DNA from: a candidate division WOR-3 bacterium
GTDB lineage: Bacteria > Hydrothermota > Tepidihabitantia > SM23-42 > JAOAFX01
Assembly: GCA_039802005.1 (NCBI GenBank)
Contig: JBDRVV010000005.1
Span: 1-64,000 of the forward strand
DNA: 64,000 nt
Direction of reading: 5' to 3'
Each line of letters starts with the position of its first letter. The stretch's first letter is position 1. Below the pieces are notes generated by a model. The model did not search any database. It was not told where the DNA came from and saw nothing but the letters and a program-made list of their open reading frames with translations. The position numbers and the translations under genes are program-made. Shown here piece after piece: positions 25,473-33,987 of the stretch.

Positions 25473-25922
25473 CTATTTTATCTCAACTTCAATTTCTTTC
25501 GGTTTCATTGTTTCGGGTTTGGGTAGTGTTATATGTAGCACGCCATCCTTATATACCGCCTTTATTTTATTCACATCAACTTCACTCGGTAACGATATCG
25601 TCCTTGCGAATTTTCCGTACATTCTTTCAACTCTATGATAGGTCTTGTTTTTAGTCTCAGTCTCCTGTTTTCTTTCCCCGGAAATGGTCAATAAGTTGCC
25701 CCGAACAGAAATCTTTACATCCTCTTTTTTCAAGCCAGGTAGTTCGGCACTGACAATGAAATTTTCGTTATCTTCCTCAATATCAATCACTGGAATCCAA
25801 ACTCCTTCTGATTCCTCAGCAAGTGGTTTACCAAAGAATGCATTAAATAGCCTATCCATATCCTCTCTTAATGAAACCAATTCCCTGAAAGGATCCCATC
25901 TTTTAATAAATTTATCTGCCAT
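25473..25922 (-). CDS. Hsp20 small heat-shock protein
   Basis: A 149-residue alpha-crystallin-type chaperone. The start WDPFRELVSLREDMDRLFN is classical, the alpha-crystallin domain runs from about 45 to 135 (ELPGLKKEDVKISV; RSF-type GKFARTISLPSEVD) and the tail ends KPKEIEVEIK. It holds unfolding proteins in a refoldable state without ATP. GAAAGGAGG precedes the ATG. Second gene of the stress operon. Confidence 0.95.
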   Translation of the reverse strand: MADKFIKRWDPFRELVSLREDMDRLFNAFFGKPLAEESEGVWIPVIDIEEDNENFIVSAELPGLKKEDVKISVRGNLLTISGERKQETETKNKTYHRVERMYGKFARTISLPSEVDVNKIKAVYKDGVLHITLPKPETMKPKEIEVEIK

Positions 25923-25939
25923 GGTTAACCTCCTTTCTT

Positions 25940-26245
25940 TTATTTATTCTTCTGACCAATTTTTTTATATTCTGCTTCCTTTTTAGTTATTTCATTCTTA
26001 ATCCGTTTTATTTTTTGCACAAGACCTTTAATATTTTTATCACTTTTGAAATCCTCATTTCCCTTCAACGGGAAAAAACCATAAAAAGCCTCTCCGAGTT
26101 CCTTAAACAATTCCTGCAACTGCCTCTTTAGTTCAAATATTTCCATTTTCAACTTACCCTTCATCGTCAGGTCACCAGCTTCCTTGCTCAGAACCTTAGA
26201 AGCATCCTCAAGCCACCGTGAAAAATCATCCCAGAATTTAGGCAT
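25940..26245 (-). CDS. Small coiled-coil protein heading the stress operon
   Basis: A 101-residue, highly charged helical protein (EIFELKRQLQELFKELGEAF mid-way and a Lys/Glu-rich tail). It has no signal peptide or membrane helix. I do not recognise the family. It has AGGAGG and is 17 bases from hsp20. A role as a stress-related chaperone helper is only a guess. No standard promoter with a 16-base spacer was found upstream. Confidence 0.75.
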   Translation of the reverse strand: MPKFWDDFSRWLEDASKVLSKEAGDLTMKGKLKMEIFELKRQLQELFKELGEAFYGFFPLKGNEDFKSDKNIKGLVQKIKRIKNEITKKEAEYKKIGQKNK

Positions 26246-26328
26246 TTTACCTCCTATTCGTTATTTTGACAAAAAATAGCCGTTTGAGTTTAGTATAATA
26301 ATCGGTAAAATAAAAGCCCAACTATATA

Positions 26329-26356
26329 TTGACTTGTGCTAATTAGTATATAATAT
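26329..26356 (+). promoter_or_regulatory. Promoter of the envelope trio (near-leaderless)
   Basis: TTGACT at 26329-26334, 16-base spacer, TAATAT at 26351-26356, 8 bases before ATG 26365. An overlapping TATAAT at 26349-26354 would give a 14-base spacer. Confidence 0.65.
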
Positions 26357-26364
26357 TTGTCTAT

Positions 26365-26913
26365 ATGACGGGAGTCTTTCTAATTATCATAAGTCTAAGC
26401 AATATTTCTACCGATTCAGTAATTGCAATAGACCGCAATTATTTTGTCGATGGAATCCATGGATTGATCGGTGGCGCAGTTGGTTTCGGGTCAGTTGCTT
26501 ATATTACATTTTTTTCGCTTTCCCTAACCGATTATAGTACGGGCAACTTTGCTCAAGAACTTGGCTATGTGTTTGGTTATACCGTTGGAATGCCCATCTG
26601 TGCATCTTCTTTTATTCATTTTAGTCCTTATAATAAAAATCACTCAAAAAAATCTTTTATTCAGGCTATAAAAAACAGTTTTATTGGTGCCCAACTCGGG
26701 CTCTGTACAATCCTAATCACTTCACATATCTCTCGTGATACAAAATATTGGGCAGGGCTTTTTATCCTTCCTCTTCCAATAATCGGTGCGGTTATGGGAC
26801 ACAATACTCTACCCTTAGAAACCAACTATAAATCTATAGATAATGAAGACAATCTAATGAAAACCAATACTCCAAAACTATATTTAAAAATTTTTAAAAT
26901 TGATTTAAAATGA
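26365..26913 (+). CDS. Unrecognised multi-pass membrane protein
   Basis: A 182-residue protein with about four hydrophobic segments (residues 1-12, 30-55, 65-85, 108-145) and a glycine-rich motif (GLIGGAVGFGS near 33-43). The C-terminal 40 residues are hydrophilic. No known family comes to mind; the glycine-rich helices recall small barrel or glycine-zipper proteins. Its stop overlaps the start of the next gene by 4 bases. Confidence 0.7.
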   Translation: MTGVFLIIISLSNISTDSVIAIDRNYFVDGIHGLIGGAVGFGSVAYITFFSLSLTDYSTGNFAQELGYVFGYTVGMPICASSFIHFSPYNKNHSKKSFIQAIKNSFIGAQLGLCTILITSHISRDTKYWAGLFILPLPIIGAVMGHNTLPLETNYKSIDNEDNLMKTNTPKLYLKIFKIDLK

Positions 26914-27893
26914 AAAAATTCCCTCTGCTCATAACCTTGCTTTTTATTGTCTGCAGTGATTATTATGGGCACTTTGTTCCGCTTGGTGATGAGTTTGAGG
27001 ACCGCTGGAAGAAAATTAATTTTGAAGATTTGATCTACCGAATAGAGGCATCAAAAATTAACAGAAACGAATTTTTCATCGGCAGTGAAAACAATATATA
27101 TATCCTCCAGGACACTGTCATAAAACGACTGCCGATTACCTATCCATATAGAATATTAACAGTTATTGCATCTTCTTTTAATGCTCCCCAGCGATTGCTC
27201 ATAGGAACCGATAATGGCAAGATTTATTATTGTAGTATGGAGAGTATTATCAGAATAATTTCTGTTCCAGATATTGAGTGTATTGAGTACCTTTCATTCT
27301 CACCATTGGACACATCAATATTTTATCTTGCCAGTAGCAATATTTTATTGAGACCCGATATGACAGGCATTGACTTTGATACAATATTGACTGGTTCAGA
27401 CAAAATCATAAATCTTTCGGTCAGAGAATCTGGAGAGATATTTGTAGCGACCACGCATTGCTTGTTAAACTCAACAAATCAGGGGCTTCACTGGGATACT
27501 CTTTATAATTCAGAAACTGAACCAATAATTGCTTTTGCCATTGATAAAAAACAAAGACTTTATCTTTTGATTCAAAACAGAATTATAATGTCTCAAGATT
27601 GGACAAACTGGACCGAACTCAAAAATGTTCAGTCCAATAATTTGTCAATTATAGGCATTGAAGATGGATTATTGCTTCTTTGTTCAAACGGCTCTAATGT
27701 AAATGCATTTAAATTATATGCAGATGGAAGAATATATGATATATCAATGGGAATAGTCCATAACTTTTCCTGCATTTCAGAATTACCAATATTGGTTTCA
27801 GTAAATGGCAATAAATACCTTATATCATTCAGCGATGCATTTGAATCCGAATCTGCCCTTTTATATTTTTTTGATACCCCTTTACCCCCATGA
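26910..27893 (+). CDS. Lipoprotein with propeller-like repeats
   Basis: A 327-residue probable lipoprotein: hydrophobic start then LFIVC (Cys15). The body has recurring beta-strand patterns of the type 'FFIGSENNIYIL', 'LLIGTDNGKIYY' and 'FYLASSNILLR', suggesting a BNR/Asp-box or similar seven-bladed propeller. I recognise no specific family. ATGA overlaps on both sides mean it is translationally coupled to its neighbours. Confidence 0.75.
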   Translation: MKKFPLLITLLFIVCSDYYGHFVPLGDEFEDRWKKINFEDLIYRIEASKINRNEFFIGSENNIYILQDTVIKRLPITYPYRILTVIASSFNAPQRLLIGTDNGKIYYCSMESIIRIISVPDIECIEYLSFSPLDTSIFYLASSNILLRPDMTGIDFDTILTGSDKIINLSVRESGEIFVATTHCLLNSTNQGLHWDTLYNSETEPIIAFAIDKKQRLYLLIQNRIIMSQDWTNWTELKNVQSNNLSIIGIEDGLLLLCSNGSNVNAFKLYADGRIYDISMGIVHNFSCISELPILVSVNGNKYLISFSDAFESESALLYFFDTPLPP

Positions 27894-28567
27894 TCTTCTT
27901 TCTAATAAATTCAATCCCATTTTTACTCGGATTAAAGATAGACTATTGCACTATCGGGCATTTTAATAAACATTTCCAATTTCTTGAAAACAGGGCATCA
28001 ATGCTTGGCTGGAATGGCGATCTTGGTAGATTTGATAATATATTATATTCGCCGACCCTGGAATTAGAATTTATGAAGATTGAAAATCTCTCAACTTGCC
28101 TTTCAATTTACTATTTCAGGGACAAAAGTACCGGGAAATTCAGTTATCCTGCTGGTACCGATACATTCTGGTTAAATGAAGAATGGCGATATTGGCGAAT
28201 ACCCTTTGATATTAAGTTCAATCTTTACCTTGGTCCAATAATCTTTATAAGCGGGTTTGAAGTTTCATTTACAAAACTGACGATTGATGCACTGAGTAAT
28301 TATCAGATGAATGAAAAATATCCTAAATATTTTGAGAGCAATGATGTAGGGCTGTTCATAGGATTAGGAAAAAAGATAAAAAAATTCCAATTTGAAATTT
28401 TTTATACTTATACACGGAATGACCAGTTTTATAATGAAGACGGTTTTTTATATTACAATGAGATAATGGGATATATTTATATCGGTCCTGACAATCATAA
28501 TAATCCAACTGCCATTTTAGACCATTCAGGGATAGGTATTATATTGTATTATAACTTATTTGATTAA
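27890..28567 (+). CDS. Probable outer-membrane beta-barrel protein
   Basis: A 225-residue protein with an N-terminal hydrophobic signal and alternating aromatic beta strands through to a C-terminal IILYYNLFD, a typical barrel end with a penultimate aromatic. No known family. It probably forms the outer-membrane component of the trio with the upstream lipoprotein and membrane protein. Confidence 0.7.
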   Translation: MIFFLINSIPFLLGLKIDYCTIGHFNKHFQFLENRASMLGWNGDLGRFDNILYSPTLELEFMKIENLSTCLSIYYFRDKSTGKFSYPAGTDTFWLNEEWRYWRIPFDIKFNLYLGPIIFISGFEVSFTKLTIDALSNYQMNEKYPKYFESNDVGLFIGLGKKIKKFQFEIFYTYTRNDQFYNEDGFLYYNEIMGYIYIGPDNHNNPTAILDHSGIGIILYYNLFD

Positions 28568-29125
28568 CTAAACTTCTCTGATTTCCTTTTCTTTTTTCTT
28601 GAGTATCTCATCAATTTTTTTTATATACTCATCGGTCATTTTCTGGATTGATTCCTGTGCTTTAAATGAGTCATCTTCAGAAATCTTTTTTTCCTTTTCC
28701 GATTTTTTTAAGTCATTATTTGCATCCCTTCGTATGTTTCTTATCGCAACCCTGCATTCTTCAGCCAGTTTTTGTGTGAGCTTCACGAGTTCTTCCCTTC
28801 TTTCTGCAGTCAATGGCGGCAAAGATAGTCTAATCACATTACCATCATTATTCGGGGTAAGTCCGATATCAGCTTTGTATATTGCCTTCTCAATCGCAGA
28901 AAGTGCTTGCTTATCCCAGGGCTGGATTACGATCAACCTCGGCTCAGGGATGCTGATGCTGGCAACCTGATTTAATGGCAAAAGGCTATCATAATACTCA
29001 ACCTTTACGCCGTCAAGAAGTGCGGGCGTAGCCCTTCCGGTTCTTATTTTTGCAAATTCCTGATTTAAAAGGTTTATTGATTTTTCCATTTTCTGCCGGG
29101 CATCGTTTTTGATTTTATCTATCAT
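28568..29125 (-). CDS. frr: Ribosome recycling factor
   Basis: Splits post-termination ribosomes with EF-G. Exactly 185 residues, the family norm, when started at ATG 29125, which has AGGAGG at good spacing; the longer TTG-started frame would overlap pyrH. Motifs: FAKIRTGRATPALLDGV near 30-47, the LNQVASISIPEPR segment, and EECRVAIRNIRRDAN near 120-135. Last gene of the ribosomal operon. Confidence 0.97.
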   Translation of the reverse strand: MIDKIKNDARQKMEKSINLLNQEFAKIRTGRATPALLDGVKVEYYDSLLPLNQVASISIPEPRLIVIQPWDKQALSAIEKAIYKADIGLTPNNDGNVIRLSLPPLTAERREELVKLTQKLAEECRVAIRNIRRDANNDLKKSEKEKKISEDDSFKAQESIQKMTDEYIKKIDEILKKKEKEIREV

Positions 29126-29145
29126 AAATTTCCTCCTGAATTTCC

Positions 29146-29853
29146 TCAATAAACAAGGGTACCAACTGCCTCTCCGTAAAGAATTTTTTTGAGAGGATAT
29201 TTCATAAGATTATAAACATAAATGGGAATCCCTGCATCTTTGCATATTCTAAATGCCGTAATGTCCATAACATTTAGATTTTTTTCGATCGCCTGTTGAA
29301 ATCTCAACTTACGATAAAATTTCGCATTTTTATTCTTTTTAGGGTCGGCTGAATATACACCGTCAACCTTTGTTCCTTTTATTAGTATTTCTGAAGAAAA
29401 TTCAACGGCACGAAGTGCGGCAGCAGTATCAGTAGTAAATAAAGGATTACCTGTTCCCCCTACCAGAATGATCACACCACCTTGATTATAAATCGTTTGG
29501 TCTTCTATTTTGTGAAAACTCTCTACAAATCCCGTAACTTCAAAACTGCTGCGCAAATAAACATTATCTATGGTTTTTTTTAGTATTGAATAAAGTGCCA
29601 TACCGTTGATTACCGTAGCAACCATTCCACACAAATCTGCTTCCACTGGATTTAACCAGGAAATCTCTTTGCCTCTTATTATATTACCGCCCCCGACTAC
29701 AACTGCGGTTTTAACACCAAGTTTATAAACTGAAAGTATCTGCTCGGCAATGTAATTTAATATGCTCGGTGTTAAAACTTCGTCATTCTGTCCGAGTATT
29801 TCACCGGAGATTTTTAAGAGAATTTTTTTGTATTTTATCTTGTCTCTACTCAC
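29146..29853 (-). CDS. pyrH: UMP kinase
   Basis: Phosphorylates UMP to UDP for pyrimidine nucleotide synthesis. The 235-residue amino-acid-kinase-fold protein has KILLKISGE at the start, VVGGGNIIRG near 52-61, GTGNPLFTTDTAAALRA near 132-148 and KGTKVDGVYSADP near 155-167. It starts with GTG 29853, overlapping the tsf end by 8 bases. The order tsf-pyrH-frr is highly conserved in bacteria. Confidence 0.97.
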   Translation of the reverse strand: MSRDKIKYKKILLKISGEILGQNDEVLTPSILNYIAEQILSVYKLGVKTAVVVGGGNIIRGKEISWLNPVEADLCGMVATVINGMALYSILKKTIDNVYLRSSFEVTGFVESFHKIEDQTIYNQGGVIILVGGTGNPLFTTDTAAALRAVEFSSEILIKGTKVDGVYSADPKKNKNAKFYRKLRFQQAIEKNLNVMDITAFRICKDAGIPIYVYNLMKYPLKKILYGEAVGTLVY

Positions 29854-30433
29854 CGAGGCGAAAACGGATGAATCTTCTGATTACAATATTTTCGCCAAAC
29901 TTTGCGATCTGTTCTTTTAAATAGTCACCAACAGTCTTTTCCGGAATTTTTACAAAGGGCTGTTCTAAAAGACATACCGAATTATAAAATTTTTCCATTT
30001 TACCTTCAATAATCTTTTCAATTATTTCAGGGGGTTTTTTGACATCCTGCATCTGACTCCGATATATTTCTTTTTCCCTTTCAATTATTTCGGGTGTAAG
30101 TTCTTCACGACTTACCACCAATGGTTCGCTTGCCGCAATCTGCAATGCAATATCATGTACGAACCTGCGAAAATCCTGGTTGCGAGCCACAAAATCAGTT
30201 TCGCAGTTTACCTCAACAAGAACCCCCAATCGGTCTCCAGGATGGATATAGGCATCAATGATGCCTTCTTTTGTAATCCTGCCCACCTTTTTTGCAGCAA
30301 GGGCTACTCCTTTCTTTCTCAAAATATCAACTGCTTGTTCTATATCTCCATTTGCCTGCATCAAGGCATCTTTACAATCAACAATACCTGCACCGGTCCT
30401 TTCCCTTAACTCCCTGATTTTTTCAGTATCCAT
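29846..30433 (-). CDS. tsf: Elongation factor Ts
   Basis: Exchanges GDP for GTP on EF-Tu. A short form of 195 residues, comparable to the Thermus type rather than the about 280-residue E. coli type. The UBA-like N-terminus RERTGAGIVDCKDALMQ is clear, and VNCETDFVARNQDF near 80-93 is the EF-Tu contact loop. ATG follows the rpsB stop directly with AAAAGGAGG inside the end of rpsB. Confidence 0.97.
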   Translation of the reverse strand: MDTEKIRELRERTGAGIVDCKDALMQANGDIEQAVDILRKKGVALAAKKVGRITKEGIIDAYIHPGDRLGVLVEVNCETDFVARNQDFRRFVHDIALQIAASEPLVVSREELTPEIIEREKEIYRSQMQDVKKPPEIIEKIIEGKMEKFYNSVCLLEQPFVKIPEKTVGDYLKEQIAKFGENIVIRRFIRFRLGE

Positions 30434-31141
30434 TTATGCCTCCTTTTCTTCAGTTTCAAAACCTTTTCTACCCTCAAGGACTGCATTAGAAATGACCTTT
30501 GCAACAAGGGAAATTGCCCTGAGTGAATCATCATTCCCCGGAATCGGATAGTCTATATCGGTTGGATCTGTATTCGTGTCCACAATTGCAATTATTGGAA
30601 CACCTACCTTCTTTGCTTCTTTAACTGCAGTAGCGTCTTTTATTATATCAACGATGAATACCAGTCCTGGTAGTCTGTCCATTTCTTTTATGCCTTCAAA
30701 ATACTTTGAAAGTTTTGTAAACTCGCGTTCATACCGGACAAGCTCCTTTTTGGGAAGCATTGACCACCGTCCGTCTTCTTTCATCTGTTCTAATTCTCGC
30801 AATCTTTGCACCCTCGTATATAATGTGCTAAAATTTGTAAGTAAACCACCAAGCCAGCGCTCAGTGATATAAAATGCACCTGCCCTTAATGCCTCTTCTT
30901 TTATTACATCTCGTGCCTGCTTTTTTGTTCCCACATATAATATTCCTTTTCCCTGCTCCGCAATACGAACCGTTATCTCATAAGCCTTTTTAAGATTTTC
31001 AAGGGTCTGGCGTAGATCAATGATATGAACCCCATTCTTTTTACCAAAAATATATTTAGCCATTTTTGGATTCCAGCGCTTTGTCCTATGTCCAAAATGT
31101 ATTCCGGTACTTATCAATTCCTGCATTGTAACTATCTCCAA
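30434..31141 (-). CDS. rpsB: 30S ribosomal protein S2
   Basis: A 235-residue S2 protein with TGIHFGHRTKRWNPKM at 12-27, the ERWLGGLLTNF and GLVFIVDI segments, and the DTNTDP(T)DIDYPIPGNDD signature. The start is taken as TTG 31141, with AAGGAGG four bases upstream; this gives MEIVTMQEL, matching the usual S2 N-terminus. An internal ATG at 31126 is less well spaced but possible. Confidence 0.96.
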   Translation of the reverse strand: MEIVTMQELISTGIHFGHRTKRWNPKMAKYIFGKKNGVHIIDLRQTLENLKKAYEITVRIAEQGKGILYVGTKKQARDVIKEEALRAGAFYITERWLGGLLTNFSTLYTRVQRLRELEQMKEDGRWSMLPKKELVRYEREFTKLSKYFEGIKEMDRLPGLVFIVDIIKDATAVKEAKKVGVPIIAIVDTNTDPTDIDYPIPGNDDSLRAISLVAKVISNAVLEGRKGFETEEKEA

Positions 31142-31156
31142 AATACCTCCTTCTCT

Positions 31157-31540
31157 TTAACGTTTGGAGAATTGGAATCTTTTACGTCTCTTTGCCAATC
31201 CATATTTCATACGCTCTTTTTCCCGTGGGTCTCTTTTCAATAATCCCGCACTTTTTAATGTTGGCCTCAACTCAGGGTTGAAATTAACGAGTGCCTTGGC
31301 AATCCCTAAACTAACCGCACCTGCCTGACCAGAAACCCCGCCACCTGAAACCTTCGCATAAATATCCACTGCCCCTTTTACACCAGCGGTAATCAAAGGC
31401 AGATTCACAAGATCAACAAGGTCCTGGCGACAGAAATACTTAATGGGATCTTTTCCATTTATTTTTATTATTCCTTTTCCTGGAAATAATCTAATCTTTG
31501 CCACACTCCTTTTACGCGAACCAGTGAAGATTGATTCCAT
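31157..31540 (-). CDS. rpsI: 30S ribosomal protein S9
   Basis: A 127-residue S9 protein with GSRKRSVAKIRLFPG at 7-21, GGVSGQAGAVSLGIAKAL near 66-83, and the conserved basic C-terminus KKRKRFQFSKR-type tail (here RRKRFQFSKR) that reaches P-site tRNA. TAGGAGG precedes the ATG. Cotranscribed with rplM. Confidence 0.97.
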   Translation of the reverse strand: MESIFTGSRKRSVAKIRLFPGKGIIKINGKDPIKYFCRQDLVDLVNLPLITAGVKGAVDIYAKVSGGGVSGQAGAVSLGIAKALVNFNPELRPTLKSAGLLKRDPREKERMKYGLAKRRKRFQFSKR

Positions 31541-31551
31541 TAATAAACCTC

Positions 31552-31980
31552 CTATATCTGAATTTCCTTTGGTGATTGTGCCATATGAGGGTGCTCAGTC
31601 CCAAGATAAATCTTCAATCTTTTTAGTCGTCGTGCGCGGAATTTATTCTTGGGCAGCATGCCGCTGACCGCATGATAGAGCACCTTTTTTGGGTTCTTTT
31701 CAAGCATAAGTTTCAGATTAATTGCCTTTAAACCACCAAGATAAAAAGAATGTTTATAATAAATCTTATCTTCCAGCTTATTGCCCGTGACTTTAAATTT
31801 ATCAGCGTTGAGCACAACCACATAATCCCCACAATCAACATGGGGAGAATATTGTGGTTTATCTTTACCTATTAGAATTCTGGCAATCCTTGTTGCCATT
31901 CTTCCAAGTATCTTACCCTGGGCATCAATCACATGCCAGTTTCGTTTTATCTCAGATTTCTTTAAAACCTTTGTTTTCAT
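31552..31980 (-). CDS. rplM: 50S ribosomal protein L13
   Basis: A 142-residue L13 protein: WHVIDAQGKILGRMAT near 14-29, VDCGDYVVVLNADKF near 47-61, and the AVSGMLPKNKFRARRLKRL segment near 104-122. First gene of the rplM-rpsI-rpsB-tsf-pyrH-frr operon. It has no Shine-Dalgarno. The -10 box ends 7 bases before the ATG, so the whole operon message appears to begin with the L13 start codon. Confidence 0.97.
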   Translation of the reverse strand: MKTKVLKKSEIKRNWHVIDAQGKILGRMATRIARILIGKDKPQYSPHVDCGDYVVVLNADKFKVTGNKLEDKIYYKHSFYLGGLKAINLKLMLEKNPKKVLYHAVSGMLPKNKFRARRLKRLKIYLGTEHPHMAQSPKEIQI

Positions 31981-31987
31981 AGCCTAA

Positions 31988-32015
31988 ATTATAACCATTT
32001 TATGAAAAAAGTCAA
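31988..32015 (-). promoter_or_regulatory. Promoter of the rplM operon (leaderless type)
   Basis: TTGACT at 32010-32015, 16-base spacer, TATAAT at 31988-31993; 7 bases then ATG 31980. Confidence 0.87.
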
Positions 32016-32100
32016 TACCTGAAAATTTTTAATACCATCCATTATTCTCATTTGTTCTCAATAAAAAAATGGTTCTAAAATCTCTGTTCAGAACACATTG

Positions 32101-32128
32101 TTGACAACTATATATATATGAATATAAT
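32101..32128 (+). promoter_or_regulatory. Promoter of the small-protein pair
   Basis: TTGACA at 32101-32106, 16-base spacer, TATAAT at 32123-32128. The ATG is 22 bases on with AAGGGGG between. Confidence 0.87.
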
Positions 32129-32150
32129 GTATCTATATTAAGGGGGAATC

Positions 32151-32351
32151 ATGAAAGAGGAAAAAATTAACGAAACACTACTTGCCAGCATGGATGAAGC
32201 AGCACAGAAGGCCAAAGAAGAATTTGACCAGATGCCAGAAGATGTAAAAAAGGTCATTTCCCAGTGGATGAGAAAATGGTATCTTAAGGCAGGCTATAGA
32301 AGACTTGGCAGGATTGCGGTCGCATATGCAAAGGCACTTGAAAAAGGATAA
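32151..32351 (+). CDS. Unrecognised 66-residue helical protein
   Basis: A small charged protein (MKEEKINETLLASMDEAA start; VISQWMRKWYLKAGYRRLG middle), predicted all-helical, with no signal or membrane segment. A perfect promoter and AAGGGGG Shine-Dalgarno argue that it is expressed. The basic, aromatic centre could bind nucleic acid or a partner, but no family is recognised. It is followed after 13 bases by the next unknown gene. Confidence 0.8.
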   Translation: MKEEKINETLLASMDEAAQKAKEEFDQMPEDVKKVISQWMRKWYLKAGYRRLGRIAVAYAKALEKG

Positions 32352-32364
32352 ACGGAGGCATTGA

Positions 32365-32913
32365 ATGATATTTGACGATATGGAGGACTCTGAAAAAGGG
32401 CCATTCTGCAAGCCATTTGGACAATTGTTTTATGATAACTTGGAGAAAATGCCCTCTTTTCAGATTGTTGAAGCCTACCTTTCTTTTCTCATTGACGCTC
32501 AGGATAAAATTCAAAAGGCAATAGCCATTCTTGAAGGCGCGTTAAAAAAAGGTACAGAAAGACTGAAAGAAATTCAAAATCCCGATGAGTTACAATTCTA
32601 TTTTGGCAAGATAACCTCAGCCCGCGGTGAAATTGAAAAAGAAATTGAAAGATTGTCGCGCAATCGTCGCGATATTGAAAGTCTAATCACTGAATATTCG
32701 GAAAAAGGCGTATTTAATGTCCCTTTAAAGGAATTTATGATTACATTTGATGCTGAATACCCGATAAAAGTAGAGAAAAAACACATTGACAGTGATGAGT
32801 GTTATACTACAGAAATGAAGGCGTCAGATCTTATCGGCAGTGCTGGATTTGAGCACCTAAATCGGTTAATGACCGGATATATTCTAAAAAAATTGCTCAC
32901 AAAAAATAAATGA
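32365..32913 (+). CDS. Unrecognised 182-residue coiled-coil protein
   Basis: A soluble protein with an acidic N-terminus (DDMEDSEKGPF), a central long coiled coil at about 45-115 (KAIAILEGALKKGTERLKEI) and a mixed C-terminal part. CGGAGG precedes the ATG. It forms a two-gene operon with the 66-residue protein. Function unknown; no catalytic motif visible. Confidence 0.8.
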   Translation: MIFDDMEDSEKGPFCKPFGQLFYDNLEKMPSFQIVEAYLSFLIDAQDKIQKAIAILEGALKKGTERLKEIQNPDELQFYFGKITSARGEIEKEIERLSRNRRDIESLITEYSEKGVFNVPLKEFMITFDAEYPIKVEKKHIDSDECYTTEMKASDLIGSAGFEHLNRLMTGYILKKLLTKNK

Positions 32914-32916
32914 TCA

Positions 32917-32944
32917 TTGACTAATTAAGAATTTTGGATATAAT
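32917..32944 (+). promoter_or_regulatory. Promoter of barrel gene (near-leaderless)
   Basis: TTGACT at 32917-32922, 16-base spacer, TATAAT at 32939-32944; 8 bases then ATG 32953, no Shine-Dalgarno. Confidence 0.82.
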
Positions 32945-32952
32945 ATTTTATT

Positions 32953-33804
32953 ATGAAGAAAATAATGTTTATTGGATTGATTGTGGTGTTCAGCCCTCTA
33001 TGGGCAAACTGGACGAGAATGAATACTTTGGTGGTTGGCGATTATATAGATGACCCGGTGAATATAGGTATCTATCCACAACACATAAATGTATTTCCAA
33101 ATAATTTCTATGGCGATATAGTATCATTAAAAAACGATTTTGGTATAGTGATCACACCCATTGAGAAATATGGTGGGCTCGCGTTCTGGCAGGATAAGAA
33201 TTTCAACATTGGCTATGGCATTACTGTAAAAAAATTTGAACTCGGTATTATGGGTTCACCGGTAAAAAACCGTAATCGCCTGGGCATAGGATTGGGCTAC
33301 GCGACGTTTGATATGCGAATTGATTTCTCGGGTATTATTAATAACGAAATAAATGTAAACGAAAGCTATGATATAAATATCAGGTTGCTCAAACGTAAAA
33401 GTGAATATATCTTGATTCCAAAGTATTCATTGAATATTAAATCTGCACCCTATGATTATCAGAGCCATAATATTGGTTTGGCACTCCAGAGGCTCATTCT
33501 CAATGATGGATTCGTTATATTGGGGATGGAATATCTATTGCGCCAAGGGGATATCACGGCTGACTTCGCCTACTTTTTTGCTGGGTTTGAACTACCATTG
33601 AATAAAACATTCTATCTCCGAATGGGTGCGCGTGAAGAGTTTAACCAAGACTTCGTTCCTCAAGCATGGATTGTGGAACCCGGGATTGGATTACGCATAA
33701 GGGAATTTAATCTGGATTTTCATCTTAATCAGGAAAGACTCTTTAATAAAGAAACGACTTTTTTCAAATCCTTTGGCTTAGATCTGAACTTTGGAAGATT
33801 TTAA
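32953..33804 (+). CDS. Probable outer-membrane beta-barrel protein
   Basis: A 283-residue exported protein. The signal peptide (MKKIMFIGLIVVFSPLWA) is followed by many short alternating beta strands with Tyr/Phe/Gly turns (LGIGLGYATFDMRIDFSG; FYLRMGAREEF) and a C-terminal FGLDLNFGRF with terminal Phe, the usual barrel-insertion signal. No specific family recognised. It is transcribed alone from its own promoter. Confidence 0.75.
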   Translation: MKKIMFIGLIVVFSPLWANWTRMNTLVVGDYIDDPVNIGIYPQHINVFPNNFYGDIVSLKNDFGIVITPIEKYGGLAFWQDKNFNIGYGITVKKFELGIMGSPVKNRNRLGIGLGYATFDMRIDFSGIINNEINVNESYDINIRLLKRKSEYILIPKYSLNIKSAPYDYQSHNIGLALQRLILNDGFVILGMEYLLRQGDITADFAYFFAGFELPLNKTFYLRMGAREEFNQDFVPQAWIVEPGIGLRIREFNLDFHLNQERLFNKETTFFKSFGLDLNFGRF

Positions 33805-33876
33805 TTCTTAAGATAATAAGTTTTGGGGCATCAGTTATTCCAACCACTATGCCCTGTAACCAATAAACATCCGTTA

Positions 33877-33949
33877 GGGGGTGTAGCTCAGCTGGGAGAG
33901 CAATGCGTTTGCAACGCATAGGTCGGCGGTTCGACTCCGCTCACCTCCA
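33877..33949 (+). tRNA. tRNA-Ala (anticodon TGC)
   Basis: A complete 73-base cloverleaf: 7-bp acceptor GGGGGTG/CACCTCC with one G-U pair, D arm with TAGCTCAGCTGGGAGAGC, anticodon stem ATGCG/CGCAT with loop TTTGCAA, and T loop TTCGACT. Discriminator A. The CCA end is not encoded. No clear promoter upstream. Confidence 0.96.
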
Positions 33950-33987
33950 TTAAGCGTGCATAAATAAGTAATAGATCTTCTTCAAAG

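Noticed and set aside
33805-33876. Promoter for tRNA-Ala
   Set aside because: The best match (TTGGGG-N16-CACTAT) is too poor to claim.
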